A stretch of DNA of 64,000 bases, taken from contig CAWIHS010000004.1 of the NCBI GenBank assembly GCA_963836005.1, forward strand, positions 496,001-560,000, in the 5' to 3' direction. This DNA is from CAWIHS01 sp963836005 (GTDB taxonomy: Bacteria > Pseudomonadota > Gammaproteobacteria > GRL18). The notes beneath the pieces were generated by a model. That model was not told the DNA's origin and did no database searches. It saw only the letters and a program-made list of their open reading frames with translations. Position numbers and translations under genes: made by a program. Positions within the stretch are counted from its first letter, which is position 1. Every line of letters starts with the position of its first letter. Of the stretch, positions 47,454 through 56,052 are shown piece after piece.

Positions 47454-49079
47454 TTAGAACCGATTTTGAATATATTTTAATGCCTGACTGATACTTAATT
47501 TTACACTGGCCGGCCCGCTACGAATATAAAATTCTTCATCATTTTTATGATAAAGAAAGGCAGGTTCATTAGCCCTCTCACATTCTATAACGATAATTTT
47601 TTGCTGTTCAATTTTTTTGATACACATCTTGAGATAGCCTGAAAACTCCAATCCAATATGTTGGCTGACGAGATTTTTAAAATGCAGCATGATCTTATCA
47701 TCATTTTCAAATTCATCAGCTTCGATACCCAGAATATTCCCATCATCATCTACGCCAATCAGTAGTATACCGCCTTCGGTATTTAAGAAACCAACAACAC
47801 CTTTGAGCCAGGCAATTTCGATTTCTTTACCATTTTTACCCGATTTAAGATTTTTTCGCATAGTAGATTTTAGCTCCAGAAACTCACTTTCTCCCAGGCG
47901 TAATAGCTTGTAAAGTTCATCCTGGAAATTATTCATTGAAATACTGGTAATGGGCAGGTCTTTTAATTGATGACTGTATTTACCTACCAGAAAATAAGCT
48001 GTTGAAATGGAAAATAATATCAGCAGTAAAATACCAACTAACAGATATTTGCGGTTTTCACTGATGACATCAGTGAGCTCTTTTTCAGAAACACCGACAC
48101 CGGCATATAGTTCCTGGTTGAATTCAGCCAGAGGGAAAAACTGAAACCACCAGTATTGATTGTTATAGGTCATTCGAAAAGGTTGATCCAGTTTGCGGCC
48201 AGTTTGACTCCATTCGTTGACTGCATCAAACTTGATATAATTATCGATGTCTTTATCCGGAGCATAGAGAATGCCTTTTTCTGTGTTGCCTAAGACAACA
48301 TGTTTATTACCAGGAGGTAAGATAATTTTACCTTCCTTCTTGCCAACCAGGAAAGATAAATCATTTTTGCTGACTTTGATTTGAGACAAAGATGTTGTTA
48401 TATTTCCAAGAGATATATCGAAAGCCAGTAAATTATCAAGGCCGTCAGGATTTTTCCAGCGAGTCACTCCGGTTAAACCAGGCTCATTGGTGGAATAGAA
48501 AATATAGGGCTTGGTCCAGCTGACCTGAGTGTCAGTGGCTGCTTTTATACCCAGTTGATACCAGGGGCGTTCCTGAGAACGATAGTCAATTTTTTCTCGC
48601 CATTGTTTCAGTAAGTGATTATTGGCACTCCACAATTGCCAAAGCGCCCGTCTATCGTTATCTGCAGACGGATCTATATAGCGTGATAACCAGTTATTAT
48701 CCTTGCGAGTAAAAAAATATTCGGCACCGTCAGCGCGGGCTATAATGACTGAAGAAATCTGTGGTAAGGTTTCCAGGATGGGAATAAAACGTTTATTTAT
48801 TCTTTCATGATCGCCGGGAGAGAGGGCTTCTCGTGCAACCCATTTTTTTGAAATATTAAGATTATTGATGACAGGAGAAAAAAATCGCTCATTTTTATCG
48901 ATGACCAGCTGCCTGGCGGAATCAATCACGGCAAGGGTAATTTTGTTTTGTATCTGTTTGGAATACAGATAAGCTAAAAGTATAAATGCAGAAATCAGGA
49001 TCAGATTAAGGATGATCAAATCACGCATTAATCGTTTTTTGATCGGGTGGCTAGTGACCAGAACTTGTCCAGATTTCAT
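47454..49079 (-). CDS. Cache receptor with Schlafen AlbA_2 output domain
   Basis: A 541-residue protein. TM1 is at about 20-40, then a periplasmic dCache-like sensor of about 300 residues (ADGAEYFFTRKDNN, RPWYQLGIKAA), then TM2 (YLLVGILLLILFSISTAYFL). The cytoplasmic part is a Schlafen AlbA_2 domain: GESEFLELKSTMR, WLKGVVGFLNTEGGILLIGV and DDDGNILGIEAD. AlbA_2 usually occurs next to helicases or HTH domains and may act on nucleic acids. A membrane sensor coupled to it is unusual. Signal and target are unknown. Confidence 0.85.
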   Translation of the reverse strand: MKSGQVLVTSHPIKKRLMRDLIILNLILISAFILLAYLYSKQIQNKITLAVIDSARQLVIDKNERFFSPVINNLNISKKWVAREALSPGDHERINKRFIPILETLPQISSVIIARADGAEYFFTRKDNNWLSRYIDPSADNDRRALWQLWSANNHLLKQWREKIDYRSQERPWYQLGIKAATDTQVSWTKPYIFYSTNEPGLTGVTRWKNPDGLDNLLAFDISLGNITTSLSQIKVSKNDLSFLVGKKEGKIILPPGNKHVVLGNTEKGILYAPDKDIDNYIKFDAVNEWSQTGRKLDQPFRMTYNNQYWWFQFFPLAEFNQELYAGVGVSEKELTDVISENRKYLLVGILLLILFSISTAYFLVGKYSHQLKDLPITSISMNNFQDELYKLLRLGESEFLELKSTMRKNLKSGKNGKEIEIAWLKGVVGFLNTEGGILLIGVDDDGNILGIEADEFENDDKIMLHFKNLVSQHIGLEFSGYLKMCIKKIEQQKIIVIECERANEPAFLYHKNDEEFYIRSGPASVKLSISQALKYIQNRF

Positions 49080-49338
49080 CAGTTGGTTTGTCTCAAATAT
49101 TTTCCACTATGCATTTTACTGTTTTTGTCTTAGTGTGTACAAAATATTTTTAAATCAACAGCTATGATATTAATATTTATGTTTTTTAAGATTGAATAAT
49201 AATCCTGTTAGCTGCGTGTTAAGTCTGCTGATTAAATTCATAATGCCCGTTTTTTTGCAAGCGATTAGCATTAAGCCGTCTTTTATTGACATCCGCTTCA
49301 GTGATAATATATTGATATTATTTATACGGGAATATTTT

Positions 49339-49746
49339 GTGGCCAAGAGCATTATATGGAAAACTGAACACTTTCAAGTTTTGCCTTCTACCATCAAGAA
49401 TGCGGGAAATGGTTTGTTCAGTAAAGTTAATTTACAGCCTGGAGATACTATAGGAGAATATACCGGTGAAATTCTCACCGATGAGCAAACCAATTCTGAA
49501 CCCTATGTGGATTCTGACTATATTCTATGGGTCTGCACTGATCATAATATTTTAGGTGAGGGACCGCTGGCCAACCATACCCGTTATATCAATCATAGCG
49601 CTGAACCCAATAGTAGAATAGTCACATCAACTCGTTGGAAAAAAGCAAGAATTGAAGTTATCAGGCAAATAAAACCCGGTGAGGAGATCTTTATAGATTA
49701 TGGTCCCGATTATTGGGCTGCCAGAGAGCAAAATGCTTTAATTTAA
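49339..49746 (+). CDS. SET-domain protein
   Basis: A 135-residue SET domain. I choose GTG 49339 because the frame upstream codes for an unrelated hydrophobic stretch that starts at TTG 49192. Recognisable parts are AGNGLFSKVNLQPGDTIGEY, YINHSAEPNS (the NH box) and IKPGEEIFIDYG (the GEE-DY box). It is probably a lysine methyltransferase. Bacterial substrates are unknown and may include ribosomal or secreted proteins. Its stop codon abuts a repeat. Confidence 0.8.
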   Translation: MAKSIIWKTEHFQVLPSTIKNAGNGLFSKVNLQPGDTIGEYTGEILTDEQTNSEPYVDSDYILWVCTDHNILGEGPLANHTRYINHSAEPNSRIVTSTRWKKARIEVIRQIKPGEEIFIDYGPDYWAAREQNALI

Positions 49747-49789
49747 ATAGTTTCCATTCATAAGGCCATTTATAAAACGCAACATTAAG
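49747..49789 (-). repeat. short repeat, inverted copy
   Basis: On the minus strand it reads GCGTTTTATAAATGGCC then TTATGAATGGAAACTATT, which is related to the repeat at 33543-33590. It directly follows the SET gene stop codon. Boundaries are approximate. Confidence 0.45.
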
Positions 49790-50131
49790 TGACGCAGGTG
49801 CAGTTGCCGAACAGGCTTAATGATTGATTCAGTAAGATAGAGCAACAAAACAAACATGTTGAAAATATCAAAAGACTGAGCAGTAGAAACCACAAATCGG
49901 CACGTAAAATCGTGAAAAATATTATTTTAAATGGTATGCAATGGGGGGGAGGTTTGCATATACTCTTTAAGGTAAATATTTTCCCTGCAACATTTTCTCT
50001 GCAACAGGGTACGGCTTATGATTTCTACTGCTAAGTTCACTGATTATATTTTAAACCAATGTCTGAAATGCGAGAAGCTGGGACTCCTCACCTTCAATAC
50101 CTGGCTCTCATTTTCGACGCATTATTGAAAA
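49790..50131. other. intergenic, no clear feature
   Basis: About 340 bases with no ORF or RNA gene supported. A run GGGGGGG near 49942 stands out in AT-rich sequence. Confidence 0.3.
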
Positions 50132-50329
50132 TCAGAGAACATCTTTTCTGGAGGTATTAATTCCAAGCAAAGAATATAACGGGCAAAAGTTAAACAGGCC
50201 TGTTAATAATGGTACCACACCAATCCAGCCCCATGGTTTGAATGTTTCAGGCAAGATAAATACCAAAGCAATTAAAGCAGCCCCAACAATAATACGTAAA
50301 ATTCTATCGATACTACCTACATTTTTCAT
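50132..50329 (-). CDS. DUF2892 / YgaP-like small membrane protein
   Basis: A 65-residue inner-membrane protein behind GAGGG, with the DUF2892 pattern (MKNVGSIDRILRIIVGAALI, then WGWIGVVPLLTGLFNFCPLY). Two membrane segments and a cysteine near the end of the second are typical. Family members are linked to rhodanese and sulfur metabolism. It is downstream of a Crp/Fnr regulator with a palindrome between. Confidence 0.85.
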   Translation of the reverse strand: MKNVGSIDRILRIIVGAALIALVFILPETFKPWGWIGVVPLLTGLFNFCPLYSLLGINTSRKDVL

Positions 50330-50401
50330 ACTATACCCTCGGTTAAAATTAAAACAGTGTCGTTTCTGATAGAGTCATTATTTCAGAGAGTCCTTAACTT
50401 G

Positions 50402-50420
50402 TAAGTGATAATGTCACTTA
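50402..50420. promoter_or_regulatory. Crp/Fnr-like palindrome upstream of DUF2892 gene
   Basis: TAAGTGA-N5-TCACTTA is symmetric over 19 bases, about 75 bases upstream of the DUF2892 start and downstream of the Crp/Fnr gene. The half-site GTGA fits a Crp/Fnr protein, but the N5 spacer differs from the usual N4 or N6. Binding by the neighbouring regulator is inferred. Confidence 0.45.
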
Positions 50421-50474
50421 TAAATGAAAATTGACTCTTCCAGCTTACTCAAGAGCCAGGATTATAACCCGCTT

Positions 50475-51137
50475 TCAGGGCAGCAGACGTTCAAGAGAAT
50501 CATGGTTGGTGATGTCAATTTTTCCTCGGCTCAGTTTTACCCAGCCGCGGTTTTCAAATTCTTTTAATTGACGGCTAATGACTTCTCTGGCCGAACCCAG
50601 TTCAGTGGCGAGGATCTGGTGAGTCGTAAGTATGGGAGTATTTACCGAACCGTTTTCCAGAAGATATTTGGCAAGTCTAATGTCCAGTTTGGAAAAACTG
50701 ATTTCTTCGACCAGCCTGATGAGTTTAATTAATCTTTCTCCATATGAGCTAAAAACGAGATGGCGAAAATGCGAAGATTCTGCCAGAAACTGTTCAAAAG
50801 CTGTTTTAGGTATGGCCAGGGCAACAATATCTGTTTCAGTAATACCTTCTGCGGGATAGTACTCTGAAGACAGGATACAACTGGTTGTTAAGACGCAGGA
50901 ACCGCCACTGGAAATATGATACAGGACTATCTCTCGTCCATTTTCTGCGCGGGTAAATACCTTGACAGAACCTGATACCACCAGTAAATAGTTCTGGCAG
51001 GCATCTCCCTGATGAAACAGGGTCGTCTCTGCCGGTATGGTCATTTGCTGCGATAGATCCAGAATATTCTGATCTTTTGAATTTATAGACTTATCGATAT
51101 CTGGAAATAAATGACGAATTCTGTGTGAGAGTTCCAT
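50475..51137 (-). CDS. Crp/Fnr-family transcriptional regulator
   Basis: A 220-residue regulator with a cNMP-binding-like domain (FHQGDACQNYLLVVSGSVKV) and a C-terminal helix-turn-helix (LGSAREVISRQLKEFENRGW). The FNR iron-sulfur cysteines are absent. The ligand is unknown. It is upstream of the DUF2892 gene and may regulate it. Confidence 0.9.
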   Translation of the reverse strand: MELSHRIRHLFPDIDKSINSKDQNILDLSQQMTIPAETTLFHQGDACQNYLLVVSGSVKVFTRAENGREIVLYHISSGGSCVLTTSCILSSEYYPAEGITETDIVALAIPKTAFEQFLAESSHFRHLVFSSYGERLIKLIRLVEEISFSKLDIRLAKYLLENGSVNTPILTTHQILATELGSAREVISRQLKEFENRGWVKLSRGKIDITNHDSLERLLP

Positions 51138-51365
51138 AATTGTGTTTACACCGAAAGCATAGATGAAGTTGAGTAATAAAATTGTTATTCTGTGCGGGAC
51201 ATAGCGGATTTAAGATTTTATTTTAACTGAGTCTCGCAACTGTGAAAAGATGACAATCACACCGGTAGCAAAACAGCATATTAGATACGTTGATGAGTTA
51301 CAACTTAAAATGATTAAAAACTTCCGCTAGTATGCAGCAAATGAATCAAATTCATACTGTATTGG
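51138..51365. other. intergenic, no feature seen
   Basis: About 230 bases between the regulator and palindromic copy J. The Crp/Fnr promoter should lie here. Confidence 0.3.
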
Positions 51366-51516
51366 CTAAATAGCTGTTCGGAAATAGTGGCCATAGTATT
51401 GAGGTATCGCACCAGACCCTGTAATACATCATTTCGCTCATATTAGCATCATATCCCGAAATGATACATCACAGGTTCTGGTGCTCAATGGACACCTTTT
51501 AAGAGCAATTATTTAG
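51366..51516 (+). repeat. 151-bp palindromic MITE (copy J)
   Basis: Inverted second copy of the element at 25203-25353, same length, about 12-13 differences. Begins CTAAATAGCTGTTCGG and ends ATTATTTAG. The interior pairs TGTAATACATCATTTCG with CGAAATGATACATCACA. No clear target duplication. Confidence 0.85.
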
Positions 51517-51753
51517 TAACATTGAATGTTATTATGGTCAGAAAGTAATCATCACTAGTGTTCATGAGAATGGATTAAGTTTCTAGGTTAATTTATCGGC
51601 CAGAGAGAATATTGGCTTTTTTCCTGGCATGCTATGCACTCATCTTCATAAGATATCTGTTGAATATTGTTGTAAATAGATAGATTAACTTTTGTTAGTT
51701 AAGGTCGGGTTGCGTTAAACTATGGTTTTATTTTAAGCAAGATAATGATTTAA
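51517..51753. other. intergenic upstream of hda
   Basis: About 240 bases. No ORF or RNA supported. Carries the hda promoter region. Confidence 0.3.
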
Positions 51754-52428
51754 ATGAAAAGTCAGTTGCCATTTTCATTTCACCCGCCTGAGCATTATAG
51801 CTTTGCAAATTTTCTATCGGGAAATAACAGTCAGCTGATCTATTCCCTCAATGCCCCCGAAGAAAAACTCGTTTTTCTTTGGGGTGAAAAAAATGCCGGG
51901 AAGACACATTTGTTACAGGCTTTGACCTGGCAGCAACAGCAGCAGGGAGGGGATGCAATCTATTTTTCTCTTGCAGACAGGGACTATGTTCTGCCTGAAA
52001 TGCTGCAGGGGCTTGAAGACACTCAATTGGTATGCCTGGATGATGTAAACGTTGCTGGAGGCCAACAGGATTGGGAACTGGGTCTTTTTCATTTTTTCAA
52101 CAGAATCAGAGAAAAGGGCAACAAGCTTGTTCTGGCTGCGGATAATAGTGCACTCAATCTGAATATTCAATTAGCTGATTTAAAGTCACGCCTCAGTTGG
52201 GGATTAACCTATCACCTACTACCCCTGGATGATCAGCAAAAGATATCAGTTCTTAAGCTTAGAGCACAACAGCGCGGATTTGATTTGAGTGATGAGGTGG
52301 CCGCGTATTTACTTAGCAGGGCAACTCGAGATATGTCGGAACTGATGGAATTGCTGCAACAGCTTGATTATGCGACTTTGGCACAACAGAGAAAGTTGAC
52401 CATTCCTTTTATAAAAAAGTTTATGTAA
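51754..52428 (+). CDS. hda: DnaA regulatory inactivator Hda
   Basis: A 224-residue AAA+ protein related to DnaA domain III. Residues 1-50 include LPFSFHPPEHYSFANFLSG. The Walker A motif is WGEKNAGKTHLLQA, and the Walker B region is LVCLDDVN. Hda promotes ATP hydrolysis by DnaA with the sliding clamp, and the N-terminal QLPFSF is the clamp-binding motif. The stop codon TAA is not native: copy E begins at its G (52425). Without the insertion the frame would end with KFI-stop. Confidence 0.92.
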   Translation: MKSQLPFSFHPPEHYSFANFLSGNNSQLIYSLNAPEEKLVFLWGEKNAGKTHLLQALTWQQQQQGGDAIYFSLADRDYVLPEMLQGLEDTQLVCLDDVNVAGGQQDWELGLFHFFNRIREKGNKLVLAADNSALNLNIQLADLKSRLSWGLTYHLLPLDDQQKISVLKLRAQQRGFDLSDEVAAYLLSRATRDMSELMELLQQLDYATLAQQRKLTIPFIKKFM

Positions 52429-52797
52429 CTATTCAGCGTAATTTTGAAAACGTCCTTGACATCAGGAATTTGCTGACCCACATGGATGTGGGAAATGCAG
52501 GTTATGCATGGAGCGATTACCTGCCCAGAAGACGCCGTAAATACGTCCAGGGTCGTTCCCGGCTTCCTGCCTCCCACGGCACTTATACTTCCATGTATGT
52601 CGTAGGCTTGAATGTGGCATCCATGCCACATACACTTGACCTGCAGGGACGACTTCGGCTCCTGCCTCTCGCATGCATTTCCACCATCCATGGCGGTCAT
52701 GTAGGGAATGCAGATTATACAGGAGCAATTATCTGCCTTACGCAAACACCTGATATCAAGAACTTACGTATAAATCTAAAATACGCTGAATAGTTAC
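52425..52797 (+). repeat. MITE-like hairpin element, IS66-type ends (copy E)
   Basis: The longest copy, 373 bp, with GTAACTATTCAGCGTA and TACGCTGAATAGTTAC and a perfect 8-bp duplication AAGTTTAT (52417-52424 and 52798-52805). It has the CAGAAGACGCCG core, a CCCACA-TGGA-TGTGGG hairpin (52477-52492), ATGTGGCATCCATGCCACAT (52612-52631), and the 52-bp module in direct orientation at 52647-52698. It supplies the hda stop codon. Confidence 0.93.
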
Positions 52798-52849
52798 AAG
52801 TTTATTTAGCTTGAATGTCCCAGTCAGGATTGTTGTTGGGCATTTTTTA

Positions 52850-53221
52850 TCAGGGTATTTTTTCCTGTTTATAATAACCTGCATACATGATGCAACCTGT
52901 ATACATCATGACACTGGCAGCAGTTTCCACAAAACCCGCCAGCCGCAAATCTGGATAGGCGGCCATTTCGCTGATTCCATGGGCGAAGTAGGCCAGCGCC
53001 AGAAAACTAGCCCACTGGTATGTGTAGACGCGCGCATAAAGCAAACCCCGCAATGGAAATAACAGTGGCACAACCAGTATGATCAGTACCAGAGCAGTAG
53101 GAAACTGTCTGGAGGGGATGAGCCAGATAATGTTTATAAGCAGAATGCTCATGAGTATAAAATAACCAGCCAAAGCCAGTTTTTGTGCGGCATTTTTTTT
53201 CGCTGATAGGCTCTGACTCAT
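52850..53221 (-). CDS. DUF2069 membrane protein
   Basis: A 123-residue protein with four predicted membrane segments (LALAGYFILMSILLINII and so on) and the motif ARVYTYQWASFLALAYFAHG typical of DUF2069. In gammaproteobacteria it often lies next to wrbA and hda, as here. Function is unknown. Confidence 0.85.
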   Translation of the reverse strand: MSQSLSAKKNAAQKLALAGYFILMSILLINIIWLIPSRQFPTALVLIILVVPLLFPLRGLLYARVYTYQWASFLALAYFAHGISEMAAYPDLRLAGFVETAASVMMYTGCIMYAGYYKQEKIP

Positions 53222-53253
53222 AGATTCATTGTCCGCGAAACTGACCTGTAAAA

Positions 53254-53862
53254 TCAGCTCCCATGCTGGGCATCAGCTAATTTTATTGCGGCCTGGGCGA
53301 CTCTTCTGCCCAGAGCCAGACATAATTTTTTTTCATCCTGACTGATGGGCATGTCACTTTCTTTACCTGCCATATGACTGACGCCATAAGGCGTACCGCC
53401 GGTACTGGTTGAAATCAGTTCAGGTTCACTATAGGGAATGCCGACGATCAGCATACCGTGGTGAAGTAAAGGCAGCATCATGGATAGCAGGGTCGATTCA
53501 TGACCGCCATGTAAACTGGATGCAGAAGTGAACAGACCTGCAGGTTTACCTGCCAGCTGACCTGCCATCCAGCTGGCGGAAGTTGAATCGATGAAGTGTT
53601 TCATCGCTGCGGCCATATTTCCAAAACGGGTCGGACTGCCTAATACCAGACCGTTGCAGTTTGCCAGATCATGGGTGCTAACATATGGAGCACCTTGTTC
53701 GGGCACACTGCTTTCGAGCGTCTCACAGACGCTGGAAACTTCAGGAACTGTCCGTATCAGGGCAGATATGCCGTCAATTTTTTCAACTCCTCGGGCAATG
53801 AGTTGCGCCATATCAGCTGTTGCTCCATGGCGTGAGTAGTATAATACGAGTATCTGCGACAT
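53254..53862 (-). CDS. wrbA: NAD(P)H:quinone oxidoreductase WrbA
   Basis: A 202-residue flavodoxin-fold enzyme. The FMN loop is YYSRHGATADMAQLIA, and GSPTRFGNMAAAMKHFID is the second FMN region. It reduces quinones by two electrons using NAD(P)H. It precedes the DUF2069 gene by 32 bases on the same strand. Confidence 0.93.
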   Translation of the reverse strand: MSQILVLYYSRHGATADMAQLIARGVEKIDGISALIRTVPEVSSVCETLESSVPEQGAPYVSTHDLANCNGLVLGSPTRFGNMAAAMKHFIDSTSASWMAGQLAGKPAGLFTSASSLHGGHESTLLSMMLPLLHHGMLIVGIPYSEPELISTSTGGTPYGVSHMAGKESDMPISQDEKKLCLALGRRVAQAAIKLADAQHGS

Positions 53863-54208
53863 TTTTAGTATCCGTTTGAGTGAAGGATGTTTTATGAATT
53901 ATACTAGAATTTGTATTCGTTTTTATTTAAACACGGTATTTTTTTAACTAAAAAAGCTGATACAGGTCAAATCAATGATGGTTTTTTTAAATGTAACTTC
54001 GTTTTCGTCTCCTGGCTAATTATATAATACTTGACAGACACAGAGATACACGTTATTTTTTACCGAGTTTGGCAATAAATTACATTAAAACCTTATTAAG
54101 TAACTATTTCTGCCGGTTTAAGCGCCATTGTTTACTGATTCATCTTTTTGAACTTTATGAGCATTATGAATAGTCACGTGCAAATTATTATCAGGAGTTA
54201 TAATTAAC
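53863..54208. other. intergenic divergent region
   Basis: About 345 bases between wrbA (minus) and the SoxK-like gene (plus). Contains the promoter listed at 54031-54059. I see nothing else. Confidence 0.35.
54031..54059 (+). promoter_or_regulatory. putative promoter of SoxK-like gene
   Basis: TTGACA (54031-54036), 17 bases, then TATTTT (54054-54059). The -10 is weak, and the leader to the ATG would be about 145 bases. Confidence 0.4.
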
Positions 54209-54553
54209 ATGAAATTAAAGAAAACTGCTATGTATCTGGGGGTGGTTACATTAGTGGTCAGCCTTGCAGCAGGTTGTGCAACATCAACTGAAGATAAGGC
54301 AGCTGCAGCTAATATCACATCTGCATCTGTTGAAACATCCATTGCTAATGCTAAAGCGGCATTAAAAGAAGCAGAGCAGGGTGGTTATGCCTGGCGTGAT
54401 ACAGGGAAATTCATCAAACAGGCAGAAGAGGCCGCTGCTGCCGGTGAGCTTGAAAAAGCTTCCGGGCTCAGTAATAAAGCACTGGAACAGTCTGAACTGG
54501 CTAAAATACAAAAAGCTGAACAGGAGGTTGCTGTTAAGGAACGTTTCAAGTAA
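54209..54553 (+). CDS. SoxXA-binding protein SoxK-like lipoprotein
   Basis: A 114-residue lipoprotein with lipobox SLAAGC at about 21-26. The mature part SIANAKAALKEAEQGGYAWR, then DTGKFIKQAEEAAAAGELEK and ASGLSNKALEQSELAKIQKA, has the WRDTGK and helical repeat pattern of SoxK/DUF4398 proteins, which bind the cytochrome SoxXA in the periplasm. This would link it to soxYZ at 21.6 kb, though it lies 32 kb away and soxXA is not in the window. A general DUF4398 lipoprotein is the alternative. A rho-independent terminator follows. Confidence 0.75.
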   Translation: MKLKKTAMYLGVVTLVVSLAAGCATSTEDKAAAANITSASVETSIANAKAALKEAEQGGYAWRDTGKFIKQAEEAAAAGELEKASGLSNKALEQSELAKIQKAEQEVAVKERFK

Positions 54554-54578
54554 TTTTATTAACAGTATATCCCAGCAT

Positions 54579-54606
54579 AAAAAAAGGGCTGTAAGGCCCT
54601 TTTTTT
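54579..54606 (+). terminator. rho-independent terminator
   Basis: An A-run, then GGGC-TGTAAG-GCCC (54586-54599) and a T-run to 54606. It follows the SoxK-like gene by about 25 bases, and the A and T runs also pair, so it can work in both directions. Confidence 0.85.
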
Positions 54607-54649
54607 ATGTGTCTTGCATGTACCTGAATCAGTTGGGAATTAGCTGGTT

Positions 54650-55861
54650 ATGTCTATTATTCATCGAGCGAAAGCACTGAGAAATTTTTTTCTTTTTACT
54701 TACAACAAGTTCCAGCAGCAGCGCTGTACTGAAGTGGCTGCTTCACTAAGTTATACTTCCCTGCTTTCACTGGTTCCCTTGATGGCCGTTTTATTTGCCG
54801 GCTTTTCTACTTTTCCTGTTTTTCAGGAACTTTTTGACAGCATACAGGAATTTGTATTCAAAAATTTCATTCCTTCATCCAGCGAGCTCATACAGCAATA
54901 TTTAACTGAATTTGTTGGTAAAGCTTACCGATTGACGCTGGTTGGTTTATTAAGTCTGTTTGTGATCGCTTTAATGTTACTCTGGCGTATTGATGAATCA
55001 TTAAACAATATCTGGGGCACTAAAATGAACACCAATTATCTGCGTGTTTTTCTGACATACTGGGCAGTGCTAACCCTGGGACCAGTGTTAATCGGTGCAA
55101 GCGTAATTGTTACCTCCTATTTGACTTCTCTGCTTTTAATTAACGACACGGCTGAACTTTTAGGCGTAAAAGCGGTGTTTTTGAGTGCTGTGCCCAGCAT
55201 ACTTACCCTGATCAGTTTTACTCTGATTTATCTTATTATTCCAAATGCACAGGTTCGTCTGATGCATGCCCTGATCGGCGGTATTACAGCGACCTTTTTA
55301 TTTGAAATTGCCAAGAAAGCATTTGCTATTTATGTCTCTCAGAACACAACCTATGCCAGTTTGTATGGTGCATTGGCCACAGTTCCGATTTTTTTGATCT
55401 GGCTATACCTTTCATGGCTGGTTACTTTATGGGGGGCTGTTACGACCCGTTGTATGGATCTGTTTGACTTTTCAGCGGTAAATGAACAAAATTACACTTC
55501 AGATAAATTTGTTTCAGCGTTTCACCTGCTCGGCGTACTTTCAGAGGCGAATCAGGAAGGCTTTGGTTTGAGTGAAGATAGCGTACATTTATCACCCAGG
55601 CTGAGCCATGAAAAAGATCTGGATGAAATTCTGCTTGATTTGCAAACCCGGTTCTGGATCCATAAAACAGATAATGGTGATTGGGCTTTATCAAGGGATT
55701 TGTCCACACTGACTCTATGGGACTTGTATAAAGATCTTCCCTATGCATTACCTCAGTCAACATCCGAAATGGAGTTGGCAGAGATTATTGACAGCACCAG
55801 TTATGCCATTAAAGAAAAATTAAATGTTCCATTAAAACAATTATATAAGAATGATATTTAA
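54650..55861 (+). CDS. YihY/UPF0761-family membrane protein
   Basis: A 403-residue protein with about six membrane segments. The motif RCTEVAASLSYTSLLSLVPL near the start and LYGALATVPIFLIWLYLSWL mark the YihY/BrkB family. The C-terminal 120 residues are soluble and may form a winged helix. Once annotated as RNase BN in error. It is likely an envelope integrity protein. Confidence 0.9.
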   Translation: MSIIHRAKALRNFFLFTYNKFQQQRCTEVAASLSYTSLLSLVPLMAVLFAGFSTFPVFQELFDSIQEFVFKNFIPSSSELIQQYLTEFVGKAYRLTLVGLLSLFVIALMLLWRIDESLNNIWGTKMNTNYLRVFLTYWAVLTLGPVLIGASVIVTSYLTSLLLINDTAELLGVKAVFLSAVPSILTLISFTLIYLIIPNAQVRLMHALIGGITATFLFEIAKKAFAIYVSQNTTYASLYGALATVPIFLIWLYLSWLVTLWGAVTTRCMDLFDFSAVNEQNYTSDKFVSAFHLLGVLSEANQEGFGLSEDSVHLSPRLSHEKDLDEILLDLQTRFWIHKTDNGDWALSRDLSTLTLWDLYKDLPYALPQSTSEMELAEIIDSTSYAIKEKLNVPLKQLYKNDI

Positions 55862-56052
55862 TGCTGTTTATGATTGAATTCTGTGCTTTCAATCTTTCAG
55901 GATGAGTGAGGTATGCATCTTTTGGTAAATGATCAAAGACCCTGGAAACAACTCAGCATATCTGAAACATTAGACTGATAACTAGCAGGATTTTATAAAT
56001 ACACAGAGTCGATACAGACTCTAATTTCTATCCAGAGGATGATGTTTTTTGT

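Noticed and set aside
52470..52793. 107-codon and overlapping frames inside copy E
   Set aside because: Generated by the repeat (peptides such as AGAEVV recur in other copies). No ribosome site and no conservation as protein.
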